Shown: positions 1 to 7,303, counted from the stretch's first letter. The stretch is 64,000 bases of DNA from Avimonas intestinalis (GCA_904380375.1 CAJFID010000011.1:1-64000), one strand, 5' to 3'. The notes: a model not told the origin generated them from the sequence alone. Translations and numbers: made by a program.

Positions 1-687
1 TACACTACACCGGACGGTCAGCGGTTTCGGGACAACCGATTACTGGATGACAAATATTTAAAAACGAACATGGAGGAATTATTTGCTTATGAATATGGAG
101 CAGTTAAAACAGATCAACAAAATAGAACAGATAACCGAGCAGACAGCAGCCGCCTTGACAGAACCGATACAACCGACGTATCTTCTGCTCAAGCCGGAAC
201 AGTACAATTTAATAGCCCAGACGATAACAGCAACTGGACAAGCCATTGTGCAAAGTACGGATTTGATATCCAAGTTGCCGACACATCAGGATTTGAACAA
301 CCTAATCGTACGAACGCTTCGCCCGAATGCTTCAGAGATACGGGAAGTCGTAGATCGCAGGACGGACTCGCTGAAGTATTCCGTAGAGGAAAAATTATCG
401 AAGCAGACGGAGTCCTTGACACAGATACTCGACAGGAAACTGTCGCAGATGATGACAGAGATGAAAGCGAAAGATTTGATGCCGTGGAAGCTCAAACTGA
501 AATGGATATTGATTGGAGCGATATTGCCGTCAATACTGCTTATCTGGCAGCTGATTTGCAGATGATGTCCGGAGGTAAAAATGACAATCAAAACAAGCAG
601 AAAAAGAAAACTGTCCGTGAGCGCAAACACGGACAGAGGAAAAAAGAAGACCAAAGTCAGGGCACTGACTTTGAGATGAAACTGTAA
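1..687 (+). CDS. Relaxase/mobilization nuclease, C-terminal part (5' end outside window)
   Basis: Frame 1 is open from the first base to the TAA at 685-687, giving 228 residues. The first residues (PDGQRFRDNRLLDDKYLKTN, then MEELF) resemble the region after the catalytic domain in Firmicute MobP/MobL-like relaxases; this is recalled family knowledge, not a search. The rest is hydrophilic and low in complexity, with an acidic stretch, a DWSDIA segment near residue 180 and a Lys/Arg-rich end. A relaxase nicks oriT and leads the strand during conjugative transfer; the catalytic residues would lie upstream of the window. Base composition is clearly more AT-rich than after 1.3 kb, as expected for a transferred element. 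The tail is overlapped by another open frame (89-565), so part of this stretch may be read in two frames. Confidence 0.55.
   Translation, partial: YTTPDGQRFRDNRLLDDKYLKTNMEELFAYEYGAVKTDQQNRTDNRADSSRLDRTDTTDVSSAQAGTVQFNSPDDNSNWTSHCAKYGFDIQVADTSGFEQPNRTNASPECFRDTGSRRSQDGLAEVFRRGKIIEADGVLDTDTRQETVADDDRDESERFDAVEAQTEMDIDWSDIAVNTAYLAADLQMMSGGKNDNQNKQKKKTVRERKHGQRKKEDQSQGTDFEMKL
89..565 (+). CDS. Membrane-anchored coiled-coil protein overlapping the relaxase tail
   Basis: 158 residues from ATG 89; a TTG at 83 lies 6 nt after GGAGG (72-76) and may be the true start. The N-terminal two thirds are helical and polar, rich in Gln, Thr, Lys and Glu, with heptad-like spacing. The C-terminus has Lys/Trp residues followed by a hydrophobic segment (ILIGAILPSILLIW), predicted to be a tail anchor. 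It lies wholly inside the relaxase tail in the +1 frame. The clear ribosome binding site and the coherent helix-plus-anchor layout argue that it is real. Small membrane proteins following relaxases are common in such elements, but I do not recognise a named family. Function unknown; a role in DNA transfer is only inferred from position. Confidence 0.55.
   Translation: MNMEQLKQINKIEQITEQTAAALTEPIQPTYLLLKPEQYNLIAQTITATGQAIVQSTDLISKLPTHQDLNNLIVRTLRPNASEIREVVDRRTDSLKYSVEEKLSKQTESLTQILDRKLSQMMTEMKAKDLMPWKLKLKWILIGAILPSILLIWQLICR
581..679 (+). CDS. Possible 32-residue basic peptide
   Basis: ATG at 581 is preceded by GGAGG (571-575) at a 5-nt spacing, starts 15 nt after the previous gene stops and ends with TGA at 677-679. 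The product is very basic (about one third Lys/Arg) with no hydrophobic core. It also overlaps the end of the relaxase frame, whose own tail is Lys/Arg-rich here, so the basic composition could simply reflect the A-rich DNA. Supported only by the ribosome binding site. Confidence 0.25.
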   Translation: MTIKTSRKRKLSVSANTDRGKKKTKVRALTLR

Positions 688-714
688 AGGAGGAATGTCC
701 GACAACAATAATAA

Positions 715-900
715 ATGCCGTGTTGCCTTATGGCAGCGAGCAAATGCAAAATACCAAAACACGAATTGGAATCATTGGCAAGATGTTTTCTCCCCGATAT
801 TCAAGCTTTTTTCGAAAGCGAGGAAGGCAGAAAGGAATATGAGGAATGGAAGGCAGAACAAGTCAAAATAAAGGCACAGAGAGCCGATAAGACAGCTTGA
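715..900 (+). CDS. Small conserved mobile-element protein
   Basis: 61 residues. The core (ELESLARCFLPDIQAFFESE, then EGRKEYEEWKAEQ) is a charged two-helix pattern that I associate with short unnamed proteins next to Firmicute relaxase genes. The start is uncertain. The strong AAAGGAGG at 686-693 lies 21 nt before ATG 715 and only 1 nt before an ATG at 695 that opens a different frame; ATG 733 is another choice. Translation may be coupled to the relaxase stop, or a small indel may separate the ribosome binding site from its original start. Function unknown. Confidence 0.5.
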   Translation: MPCCLMAASKCKIPKHELESLARCFLPDIQAFFESEEGRKEYEEWKAEQVKIKAQRADKTA

Positions 901-909
901 GAGAACAAA

Positions 910-939
910 GCAAGGCGGGGAGAAAACTCCCTGCCTTGC
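910..939 (+). terminator. Hairpin closing the element genes
   Basis: GCAAGGC-GGGGAG, loop AAAA, CTCCC-TGCCTTGC forms a near-perfect stem directly after the last element gene (stop at 898-900). The following sequence is only moderately T-rich, so termination is plausible rather than certain. Confidence 0.45.
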
Positions 940-985
940 AGCATTATTTCTTACTATTGAAATTGGGATAATTGAATGAAACAGT

Positions 986-1025
986 AAATCCGAACCCGTC
1001 TCCAATAAGGACAAGGTTCGGATTT
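986..1025. repeat. 10-bp inverted repeat beside the tRNA attachment site
   Basis: AAATCCGAAC (986-995) and GTTCGGATTT (1016-1025) are perfect inverted copies separated by 20 nt. They sit 9 bp from the 3' end of the tRNA-Leu gene, inside the AT-rich element end. They could be recombinase arm sites or a transcription terminator. Confidence 0.4.
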
Positions 1026-1033
1026 GTACCGTT

Positions 1034-1120
1034 TGGTGCGGATAAGAGGACTTGAACCTCCATGGGGTTGCCCCCATTAGAACCTGAATCTAACGCGTCT
1101 GCCAGTTCCGCCATATCCGC
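1034..1120 (-). tRNA. tRNA-Leu (anticodon CAG)
   Basis: Read on the minus strand, GCGGATA (1120-1114) pairs with TATCCGC, followed by discriminator A and an encoded CCA (1036-1034). The anticodon stem TTAGA/TCTAA encloses loop TTCAGGT, giving anticodon CAG for CUG codons. The 87-nt length and long variable arm are typical of class II tRNA-Leu. The AT-rich element abuts its 3' end, the usual side for tRNA-targeting integrases. Confidence 0.95.
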
Positions 1121-1176
1121 ATTTATGAAATTGTAGGAAGCAGGTTTTCTGTGCCTGTGCCCTAACGACGGATGTT

Positions 1177-1205
1177 ATTATACCGGGCTTTCCCCCATTT
1201 GTCAA
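1177..1205 (-). promoter_or_regulatory. Consensus promoter of tRNA-Leu
   Basis: On the minus strand: TTGACA (1205-1200), 17-nt spacer, TATAAT (1182-1177), followed about 57 nt later by the tRNA 5' end. Both hexamers match the sigma-A consensus exactly. Confidence 0.85.
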
Positions 1206-1289
1206 TAGGTTTTTTGAATTTTTTATCCGCTACGCCGTATTGCGCCGGGTAACGGCCTGCGGCGTTCTCGTCAGGTGGCTGCTCCCCCG

Positions 1290-1317
1290 TTGCTTTTTTC
1301 ATACCGCCGATTATAAT
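1290..1317 (+). promoter_or_regulatory. Promoter of the CLC gene
   Basis: TTGCTT (1290-1295), 16-nt spacer and a perfect TATAAT (1312-1317) lie 35 nt before the start codon. It is divergent from the tRNA promoter. A GAGG-type ribosome binding site follows. Confidence 0.6.
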
Positions 1318-1351
1318 AGGGAGAGGAATACCCGAGGATGAGGTGTAGACA

Positions 1352-2950
1352 ATGCCAAAGCAGAAAACCGAAGACGGCCATACCATATCCCAGCAGCTGA
1401 CCCGCTTTCAGCGTTTCCGCTATATTCTGGTACTTGAAGGGATCGGTGTCGGCGCCGTCGCCGGGCTGGTAACGATTGCCTTCCGGATCACGCTGCTGGG
1501 GGCGGACGACCTCCTGCGCGCGGCGTTGGATTTTGGGAGCCGCCATCCGTGGTTTATCCCGCTGTGGTTCCTGATTTTGCTAGCGGCGGCCGGCGCCGTA
1601 ACCCTTTTGCTGCGGTGGGAGCCGTTGATCTCCGGCTCGGGGATCCCGCAGGTAGAGGGGGAAATGCAGGACCGTCTGCATCAAACCTGGTGGAGGGTGC
1701 TGCTTGCCAAATTTGCCGGCGGGGTGCTTTCAATCGGGGCCGGCCTCTCCCTAGGGCGTGAGGGGCCGTCCATCCAGCTGGGAGCTATGGCGGGCAAGGG
1801 GGCAGCCCGGCTGGCTAAACGGGACCGGACGGAGGAAAAGCTGCTGATTACCTGCGGCGCAAGCGCCGGGCTATCGGCCGCCTTCAACGCGCCGCTGGCC
1901 GGCGTCCTCTTCTCTCTGGAAGAGGTCCACAAGAACTTCTCGGTTGAGGTTTTGCTTTCCGCCATGGCGTCTTCGATTACCGCCGATTTCCTTTCCCGCA
2001 ACGTTTTCGGGTTAAAGCCGGTATTCGATTTCTCCGCCGCGCAAATGATGCCGCTGCATCAATATTGGCTGGTGATCCTTCTCGGCCTGTTGACCGGGCT
2101 GCTGGGCGCGGCCTATAATTTCTGCGTACAAAAGGCGCAGGATCTTTACGGCCGGATACGGAGGCCCTATCTCAAAACCGCCCTGCCTTTCCTGCTGGCC
2201 GGCATCCTTGGCTTTACCTACCCCGCCGTGCTGGGCGGGGGCCACGACCTGGTTGGACAAATTACGGCAGGAATGGGGCTCGCCTCCCTGCTCGTCTTAT
2301 TCGCCGTAAAATTCCTCTTTTCTATGGCGAGCTTTGGGGCCGGCGTACCCGGCGGGATCTTCCTGCCCCTGCTGGTGCTGGGCTCCCTGGCCGGCGGCGT
2401 CTTCAGCGGCGTCCTTTCCCAGTGGGGGCTGTCCGTTGAGCTGCCCAATTTTGTGATCCTGGGGATGGCCGGGTTCTTTGCCGCGATCGTGCGGGCCCCG
2501 GTGACCGGGGTGATCCTGATCAGCGAAATGACGGGGAGCTTCTCCCACCTGCTGACGCTGTCCCTTGTTTCCTTGACCGCCTACGCCGTCGCCGACCTGC
2601 TGCGGGCCAAGCCGATCTACGACCAGCTTCTCCACCGCTTGCTGCAAAAGCGGGCGGAGCCCTCTTCCGGAGCCGAAGCGCCGGAAGGGCGAAAGGTGCT
2701 GGTGGAAACGCCCATCCATTACGGGGCCGCCGCCTGCGGCCGGAAAATCGGCGATATCCGTTGGCCGGAGCATTCCCTGATCGTCTCCGTCCGGCGGGGC
2801 GAGGAGGAATTGGTGCCAGCCGGGGACACCGAGCTGCGTGCCGGGGACATCCTGGCGGTCCTATGCGATGAAAGCCGCGGCGGCGCGGTCTACGATGCGT
2901 TGGAGCAGCATTGCCGGGCCGTGCAGCCAGAAATGGAAACCCGCAGATAA
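1352..2950 (+). CDS. CLC-type chloride/proton antiporter with C-terminal TrkA-C domain
   Basis: 532 residues. Exchanges chloride for protons across the cytoplasmic membrane. Residues about 20-430 form the CLC pore, with the anion-binding motifs GSGIP (about 94-98), GREGP (about 134-138, containing the gating Glu) and GIFLP (about 332-336). FNAPLAGVLFSLEE carries the internal proton-relay Glu expected in antiporters, and KPIYDQ supplies the central Tyr. The ion-filter sequence is the chloride form, not the fluoride-exporting CLC-F form. The last ~85 residues resemble a TrkA-C (RCK C-terminal) ligand-binding domain, suggesting regulation by a cytosolic ligand. It appears monocistronic with its own promoter and a strong terminator. 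Family assignment is secure; the physiological role (acid or osmotic stress) is inferred. Confidence 0.93.
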   Translation: MPKQKTEDGHTISQQLTRFQRFRYILVLEGIGVGAVAGLVTIAFRITLLGADDLLRAALDFGSRHPWFIPLWFLILLAAAGAVTLLLRWEPLISGSGIPQVEGEMQDRLHQTWWRVLLAKFAGGVLSIGAGLSLGREGPSIQLGAMAGKGAARLAKRDRTEEKLLITCGASAGLSAAFNAPLAGVLFSLEEVHKNFSVEVLLSAMASSITADFLSRNVFGLKPVFDFSAAQMMPLHQYWLVILLGLLTGLLGAAYNFCVQKAQDLYGRIRRPYLKTALPFLLAGILGFTYPAVLGGGHDLVGQITAGMGLASLLVLFAVKFLFSMASFGAGVPGGIFLPLLVLGSLAGGVFSGVLSQWGLSVELPNFVILGMAGFFAAIVRAPVTGVILISEMTGSFSHLLTLSLVSLTAYAVADLLRAKPIYDQLLHRLLQKRAEPSSGAEAPEGRKVLVETPIHYGAAACGRKIGDIRWPEHSLIVSVRRGEEELVPAGDTELRAGDILAVLCDESRGGAVYDALEQHCRAVQPEMETRR

Positions 2951-2992
2951 CAAAACAGCCTGGGAGCGTGAGCGCTTCCAGGCTGTTTTGTT
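2949..2992. terminator. Bidirectional terminator after the CLC gene
   Basis: AACAAAACAGCCTGGGAGCG and its near-perfect inverse flank a 3-5 nt loop, with A-rich left and T-rich right ends. It lies between two convergent genes and fits termination in both directions. Confidence 0.85.
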
Positions 2993-2994
2993 AT

Positions 2995-3618
2995 TTACCG
3001 GGGAATCAGCTGGTCTACATAATGCAGGAGGACGTCTTCCCGCTCATTGGAATAGGCTTCCAGGTGATAGATGTCCCCCTCATAGGTGAAGCCGGCATAG
3101 CCATGGTACTTTTCATCGGAAATCCCCGGCCTTCCGGATGTATCGGTATAGAAGACCTCAACGCCCCGAATGGTGGTTCTCTTTTCCCCCGACGGCCAGA
3201 CCGGGCTTCGGCAGTGGGGAAAATAAATGCTTAGATAAATCCATTCTCCCCCCTCATAGTCGAAGCCGCAGGTCAGGACGTCATGAAGGGACGGGTCGAG
3301 GAGGCCGTTTTCCCCATACCACAGGGTAACTTCCCCGTCAACCGCATCCTCCCAGTCCAAATTGGCGCAGAGCAGGTCGCCGCAGTATTGTTCCACCTCC
3401 TGCGGCGAACTCATGTGGGTATACGCCCGTCCTTCCTCGGAATGATGGTCCCCTTTGCCGGGGACCTTTGGCATGAGCCCAATGTAAAGGGCCGCCGCTG
3501 CCGCTGCCAGGACAAGGCATCCCAGGACCGCTGCGAGGGCTTTCCCGTTCACCCGTTTCCTGCGGGGCGTATTCTTATTGGGGCGCTTTTCCCGGCTTGC
3601 CTGCGGATTGCCGCTCAC
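2995..3618 (-). CDS. Membrane-anchored extracytoplasmic protein, unknown
   Basis: 207 residues from a GTG. A basic N-terminus (RREKR/NTPRRKR type) precedes one hydrophobic segment at about 27-48, so the protein is probably anchored with its C-terminal ~155 residues outside. The outer part is rich in aromatic and acidic residues (EGGEWIYLSIYFPHC) and looks like a beta-rich fold; I recognise no family. The stop codon is within 5 nt of the shared terminator. GGTGGAGG precedes the start at a short spacing, so the exact start is uncertain. Confidence 0.65.
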   Translation of the reverse strand: MSGNPQASREKRPNKNTPRRKRVNGKALAAVLGCLVLAAAAAALYIGLMPKVPGKGDHHSEEGRAYTHMSSPQEVEQYCGDLLCANLDWEDAVDGEVTLWYGENGLLDPSLHDVLTCGFDYEGGEWIYLSIYFPHCRSPVWPSGEKRTTIRGVEVFYTDTSGRPGISDEKYHGYAGFTYEGDIYHLEAYSNEREDVLLHYVDQLIPR

Positions 3619-3689
3619 TGGCCTCCACCCCTTTCCAATGCGGAGAAGCGGCGCCCCCCTTTGACGCGGGGGGCGCTTAAAAGCCTCTC

Positions 3690-4506
3690 CTATTGAAAGC
3701 AGTACATGCTCCCGATCGCCGCGATGTTTACCAAAGCCGTCGCAGGAAGCTTCCAGCCATAATGAACATAATAATCGGTTTTATCCAAAAACAAATCGGT
3801 CTGGCGCTGATATCCATAAGCGACCACAGCATGCATTACATTTCTGTCGGGATTATTTCAATCTTGAATACTGCAAAACAGTTCTACGGGCACGTCCTTC
3901 TCAATAAAACTGCGGACCGTACTATCGTTGAATACTCCCCAATAATAGGAATAATGATTAACGCTCATATTCCTCTCCTTCAAATATAGTTTCATCACAG
4001 AATGAATATGCATTGACGTAGTCGTTGCTTTAGGAGCTAATTCAAACAAATGCTTCGTCAGGGAATATTTTCCGGCCTTCATTTTTGTTTTATTGCTATT
4101 ATCTACCCAATAATTATCATCCATAATATTATCGTTTTTATATTTATCATGATAAGAAATTAGCATATTTAGTCCAGTAAATCCGCAACAACCGTCTGGA
4201 CATCTATCGTCTCCATCCCATTGTCCAAAGGCCTCTAGTTTCCGGTAATAGTCCGGATTCTTTATATATTTATTGGTTATTGTTGCCGCCCGAGTCGCCT
4301 TCATACTTACTCCAGTATCTATATATTCCAGTAAAGCGGTATTTTTCTGGCTTACCAGTTTCTGATGCAAAAGGCGACTGTTTTCCGAGAGAGCGGGTAA
4401 ATAACTTGTATCCAATTTTTCCGAATCAAGTACGGTGTGTGCAAAGATATAGAAAAGATAACACTAATGCCAAAGAAATTCCTCTTTGAAATTTACCATA
4501 CAACAT
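3690..4506 (-). pseudogene. Decayed secreted papain-like (C39-type) cysteine peptidase
   Basis: The longest intact piece (3858-4415) has CPDGCCGFTGLNMLISYHDK, resembling the catalytic-Cys helix of C39/papain-like peptidases. Just past its TGA (3858-3860) the same frame continues with HAVVAYGY and then VHYGW, the expected catalytic His and following motif, and ends with TAG at 3690-3692. The TGA sits where a Trp would read naturally. At the other end, ATG 4506 opens a good signal peptide (ISLALVLSFLYLC) in a different frame, which stops just before the peptidase frame begins near 4440. So a frameshift and a nonsense codon both interrupt the gene. It is strikingly AT-rich against its neighbours, which suggests transfer followed by decay. 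Sequencing error is a less likely explanation. Confidence 0.7.
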
Positions 4507-4813
4507 TTTCTCAAGTCCTTTCCAAATCAAACAAATTGTATTATTGTCGGATTCAAGCAAAGGACAACATGCTCCATAGGAATCTCCCCCCTTTCCATTT
4601 ACGATTATATAATATATTTTTATTGAATAATTTTTATTAGTATAATAATTTCACGAATTCTTTCCCCATTATCACTCTTCGTCTCCCCTTTCGCTAAAAT
4701 TTCCGAAATACGCGGAATTCCGCCTTTTTTTGAAAGTTTTCCCGAGGAGTTGACAGGAAATCCCGGAAAGTGTAGAATGAATTTACGGCATCGGAAAGGG
4801 AGGAAACGCCCCA
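4507..4813. other. AT-rich intergenic region
   Basis: No gene seen. It holds the AT-rich upstream region of the pseudogene, a 12-bp palindrome GCGGAATTCCGC followed by seven T (4712-4731) that may be a weak plus-strand terminator or operator, and the promoter of the next gene. Confidence 0.6.
4750..4778 (+). promoter_or_regulatory. Promoter of the small XRE regulator
   Basis: TTGACA (4750-4755), 17-nt spacer, TAGAAT (4773-4778), ending 35 nt before the start codon. The spacer contains TTTCC/GGAAA-like half sites that could be autoregulatory. Confidence 0.8.
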
Positions 4814-5119
4814 ATGATTGATGTGCAAACCGTGATTGACCGCATTACCACCCTGGCGCGCCGGCGCGGCGCCAGCATCAACCAGGTTCTGCGGGAAAGC
4901 CATTTAAATAAAAGCGTGCTGGACAATATGAAACGCGGCTCCATGCCTTCGGCGGACAAGCTGGCGGCGCTGGCCGATTATTTTGACTGCTCCGTTGACT
5001 TTCTCCTCGGCCGGATAGACACGCCCTCGCTCTTCCCGGCGGAGGAAAAGCCCGCCGCGGCGGTACCCGCGCTGACCGGGGAGGAAATCGCCCGCCTGCG
5101 CCAGCTGATCGGCAGATAA
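4814..5119 (+). CDS. XRE-family transcriptional regulator, small
   Basis: 101 residues. The N-terminal ~70 form an HTH_XRE (Cro/CI) domain: the recognition region reads INQVLRESHLNKSVLDNMKR and is followed by the usual ADYFDCSVDFLLGR closing helices. The remaining tail is short and Pro/Ala-rich and ends with a helix (TGEEIARLRQLIGR); no sensor domain is visible. GGGAGG precedes ATG at about 10 nt and a near-consensus promoter precedes that. The small size and lack of a sensor resemble regulators of nearby mobile or surface functions; the target is unknown. Confidence 0.85.
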   Translation: MIDVQTVIDRITTLARRRGASINQVLRESHLNKSVLDNMKRGSMPSADKLAALADYFDCSVDFLLGRIDTPSLFPAEEKPAAAVPALTGEEIARLRQLIGR

Positions 5120-5187
5120 AGCCCGCCCGCGTCCGTTCATCCTAAATATCCTCGTGCGGCCTCGGGCCGGAAAGGCAGGGAACGTTC

Positions 5188-6186
5188 ATGATCTGTCCCA
5201 AATGCGGCAAAACCTACGAAGGGGCTTTTTGCCCCTCTTGCGGCGAAAAGGCCCCGGAGCCGGCTCCGGAAGCCCGCACCCCCGCCGGCGTAGAAGCGGA
5301 AACCGGCGGCAATATGGAAAAAGAATACCGGCAGGACGATGCCCTGCCGGCCTTCCAGTCCAGCCATTGGCTGCGCAACTCCCTGATCGCCGTGCTGATC
5401 CTGGCGCTGCTCTCCGCCGGGGCGGCGGTCGCCGCCCAGCAATACGGCGAGGCGTGGGGGTTCCGCCTGCCGACGGCGGAATCGTCGGATTTGGGGAGCC
5501 CGTATGAGGAAACCCTCCCCAGCGGCCATTATGTGGTCGGGATTGATATCCCGGCCGGTACCTATACCATCCTCGCCCAGTCCGGGCAGGGCCGGCTGTT
5601 CACCGCCCAGGGCGTCGTTGACGCGGAGCTGATCGCCGAAGGCAGCCCGGATACCGTCTGCGGCTATGAGGGAATCGTCCTGGCGGTCGGCGATACCATG
5701 ACCATTACCGGAATGACCGTACAAGTCACCGGGACGGCCAGCAGCTCTACCTCCGCCCGCAGCAATACGGCGACCGAAACGGTCACCCTTGCCGTCCTCA
5801 CCGGGGCGGAGGGCACCACAACAGGCGGAACTACAGAGACTTCCGGCACGGACGGCACCGACGAAAGCGGCGAGACCACTGTCCCGCCGGAAACAGGGGA
5901 AACCGAGTCGGCCGGTACCGAGCCGACATCCCCCACGGCGGCCCTCCCCGCCCCCACGGCCACATTTATCGCCGGCAAGGATTTTCCGGCCGGCGTCTTT
6001 TCGGTGGAGGTGCTGCGCGGCAGCGGGCAGGTTTCCGCCGGCTCGGTGGAATCCGGCGGCATTGATTCCGCGATGGCTTTAGAAGAAACAGACGGCGCGG
6101 TCAAGGAGTTCCGCAACGTCAACCTGTCCGAAGGTCTGGAGCTGACCGTAACCGGCCTGGATATCCGCCTGGTTCCCAGCCGATAA
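5188..6186 (+). CDS. Zinc-ribbon membrane protein with two related extracytoplasmic beta modules
   Basis: 332 residues. An N-terminal zinc ribbon (CPKCG, CPSCG; residues 3-19) is followed by a polar linker and one transmembrane helix at about 66-84. Outside there are two similar modules: one begins near residue 111 (LPSGHYVVGIDIPAGTYTI), the other near 259 (FIAGKDFPAGVFSVEV). They are joined by a ~60-residue linker rich in Thr, Ser, Gly and Glu, probably a wall-spanning spacer. The modules resemble the GEYVVGxDIPAGTYTI repeats of many Firmicute surface proteins, whose function is unknown. The protein thus links a cytoplasmic zinc ribbon to the cell surface. GGCAGGGA precedes the ATG. Confidence 0.8.
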   Translation: MICPKCGKTYEGAFCPSCGEKAPEPAPEARTPAGVEAETGGNMEKEYRQDDALPAFQSSHWLRNSLIAVLILALLSAGAAVAAQQYGEAWGFRLPTAESSDLGSPYEETLPSGHYVVGIDIPAGTYTILAQSGQGRLFTAQGVVDAELIAEGSPDTVCGYEGIVLAVGDTMTITGMTVQVTGTASSSTSARSNTATETVTLAVLTGAEGTTTGGTTETSGTDGTDESGETTVPPETGETESAGTEPTSPTAALPAPTATFIAGKDFPAGVFSVEVLRGSGQVSAGSVESGGIDSAMALEETDGAVKEFRNVNLSEGLELTVTGLDIRLVPSR

Positions 6187-6245
6187 GCGGCTCCGGTGCG
6201 GCAGGCGGCCTATCGCCCCGCCGTTCCGGGGATTTTTCCGCATAT

Positions 6246-6288
6246 AAAGACGAGGCACGCCATTCCAAATTGGCGCGCCTCGTCTTTT
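6246..6288. terminator. Bidirectional terminator
   Basis: AAAGACGAGGC-AC-GCCA, a short loop, then TGGC-GC-GCCTCGTCTTTT. It lies between convergent genes and has A-rich and T-rich flanks, suiting both. Confidence 0.85.
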
Positions 6289-6337
6289 CTTGTCCGTTTT
6301 CGGCAGCAAAGCGGGCGCTTTTCCCAGCGTCGCTGCA

Positions 6338-7195
6338 CTAAAAAGCGACGATTACGCCGCCGTCGTTGGCATACATGGCGGAAAGCGCGCCGGTCGGCAC
6401 CAGGATCACCTCTTTGAGCGCCGCGCATTTCTCGACCAGCGCCTCCTTCAAGGCGGCCGCCCGCTCCGGGCAATGGCAAAACGCCAGCACAAGACGAACC
6501 GAGCGTTCCCTGGCCCCGGCCGTCCGCTCTGCCACCACCTCCGTCAGCCGGTGCAGCGCATTGCGGATGCCGCGGGCCTTGGCGACCAGCTTGACGTCCC
6601 CATGGCCGTTGTCCCCCATAATCGGGCATAGGGAAAGCACCGAGGCCAGCAGACCCGACACCTTGCTCAGCCGGCCGCTTTTCACAAAGTTTCCGAGATC
6701 CTCAAGGACAAAAAGGGTGCGCATCTTGGCGATAAACGCATCCGCCAGGGGGATAATCTCATCAAAGGCCAGTCCCTCTTCTATGCGCTCATGCAGGAAT
6801 AGGGCGAGCAGGACCTCCCCAGCGGAGGCGCTTTCCGAGTCAAACACATGGATTTTCTTTTCAGGGGAATCCTCCCGGACCAGTTCCGCCGCCACCCGCG
6901 CCGCGTTGTAGGAGCCGCTCAGCTTGCTGGAAAGGGTCACGACAAAGCACTCCGAAGCGGTACGCATAGGGGCGGCGTATTCCTCGGCGGAGGGGCAGGC
7001 GGAGCTGGCCCCCTGCTTGGAACGCGCCATATCCGCGATTAAGGCCGGTACATCTGCCGTCCCGTCGTCAATGTATTCCGCGCCCCCGGCCACCGTTACC
7101 TTGAGGGGCGCAACCTCCGCCCCAAGCTGTTCCCTGAGCGCGGGCGTCAAATCGCAGCAGCTGTCTACAATCAATCGAATACCGCTTTTTTTCAT
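6338..7195 (-). CDS. DegV family fatty-acid-binding protein
   Basis: 285 residues, the usual DegV length. The N-terminus RLIVDSCCDLTPALREQLG and the central TLSSKLSGSYNAA match DegV/FakB proteins. These bind a fatty acid between two domains and, as FakB, present it to the FakA kinase so that exogenous fatty acids can be phosphorylated and used for lipid synthesis. No fakA is present in this window. The gene has its own promoter and a marked inverted repeat between promoter and ribosome binding site, which suggests control, possibly by lipid status (inference). A helical C-terminal domain with GRLSKVSGLLA completes the fold. Confidence 0.9.
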   Translation of the reverse strand: MKKSGIRLIVDSCCDLTPALREQLGAEVAPLKVTVAGGAEYIDDGTADVPALIADMARSKQGASSACPSAEEYAAPMRTASECFVVTLSSKLSGSYNAARVAAELVREDSPEKKIHVFDSESASAGEVLLALFLHERIEEGLAFDEIIPLADAFIAKMRTLFVLEDLGNFVKSGRLSKVSGLLASVLSLCPIMGDNGHGDVKLVAKARGIRNALHRLTEVVAERTAGARERSVRLVLAFCHCPERAAALKEALVEKCAALKEVILVPTGALSAMYANDGGVIVAF

Positions 7196-7208
7196 GGTTA
7201 GCCTCCCG

Positions 7209-7249
7209 GTTTGAAATGAGATGGATCACAAGAGAAATCTATTTCAAAC
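7209..7249. promoter_or_regulatory. Inverted repeat in the degV leader
   Basis: GTTTGAAAT (7209-7217) and ATTTCAAAC (7241-7249) are perfect 9-bp inverted copies with a 23-nt gap, lying between the promoter and the ribosome binding site of degV. Possible operator or leader hairpin. Confidence 0.5.
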
Positions 7250-7274
7250 ATCTCTTTATCTAGTTTTTGATACC

Positions 7275-7303
7275 ATGATATCATACGTTTCTCATTTCGT
7301 CAA
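7275..7303 (-). promoter_or_regulatory. degV promoter
   Basis: On the minus strand: TTGACG (7303-7298), 17-nt spacer, TATCAT (7280-7275). It is about 80 nt upstream of the degV start. Confidence 0.75.

Noticed and set aside
3858..3860. Recoded TGA (selenocysteine or Trp) in the peptidase
   Set aside because: The gene also has a frameshift, other genes in the window end in TGA normally, and no SECIS-like hairpin was noticed.
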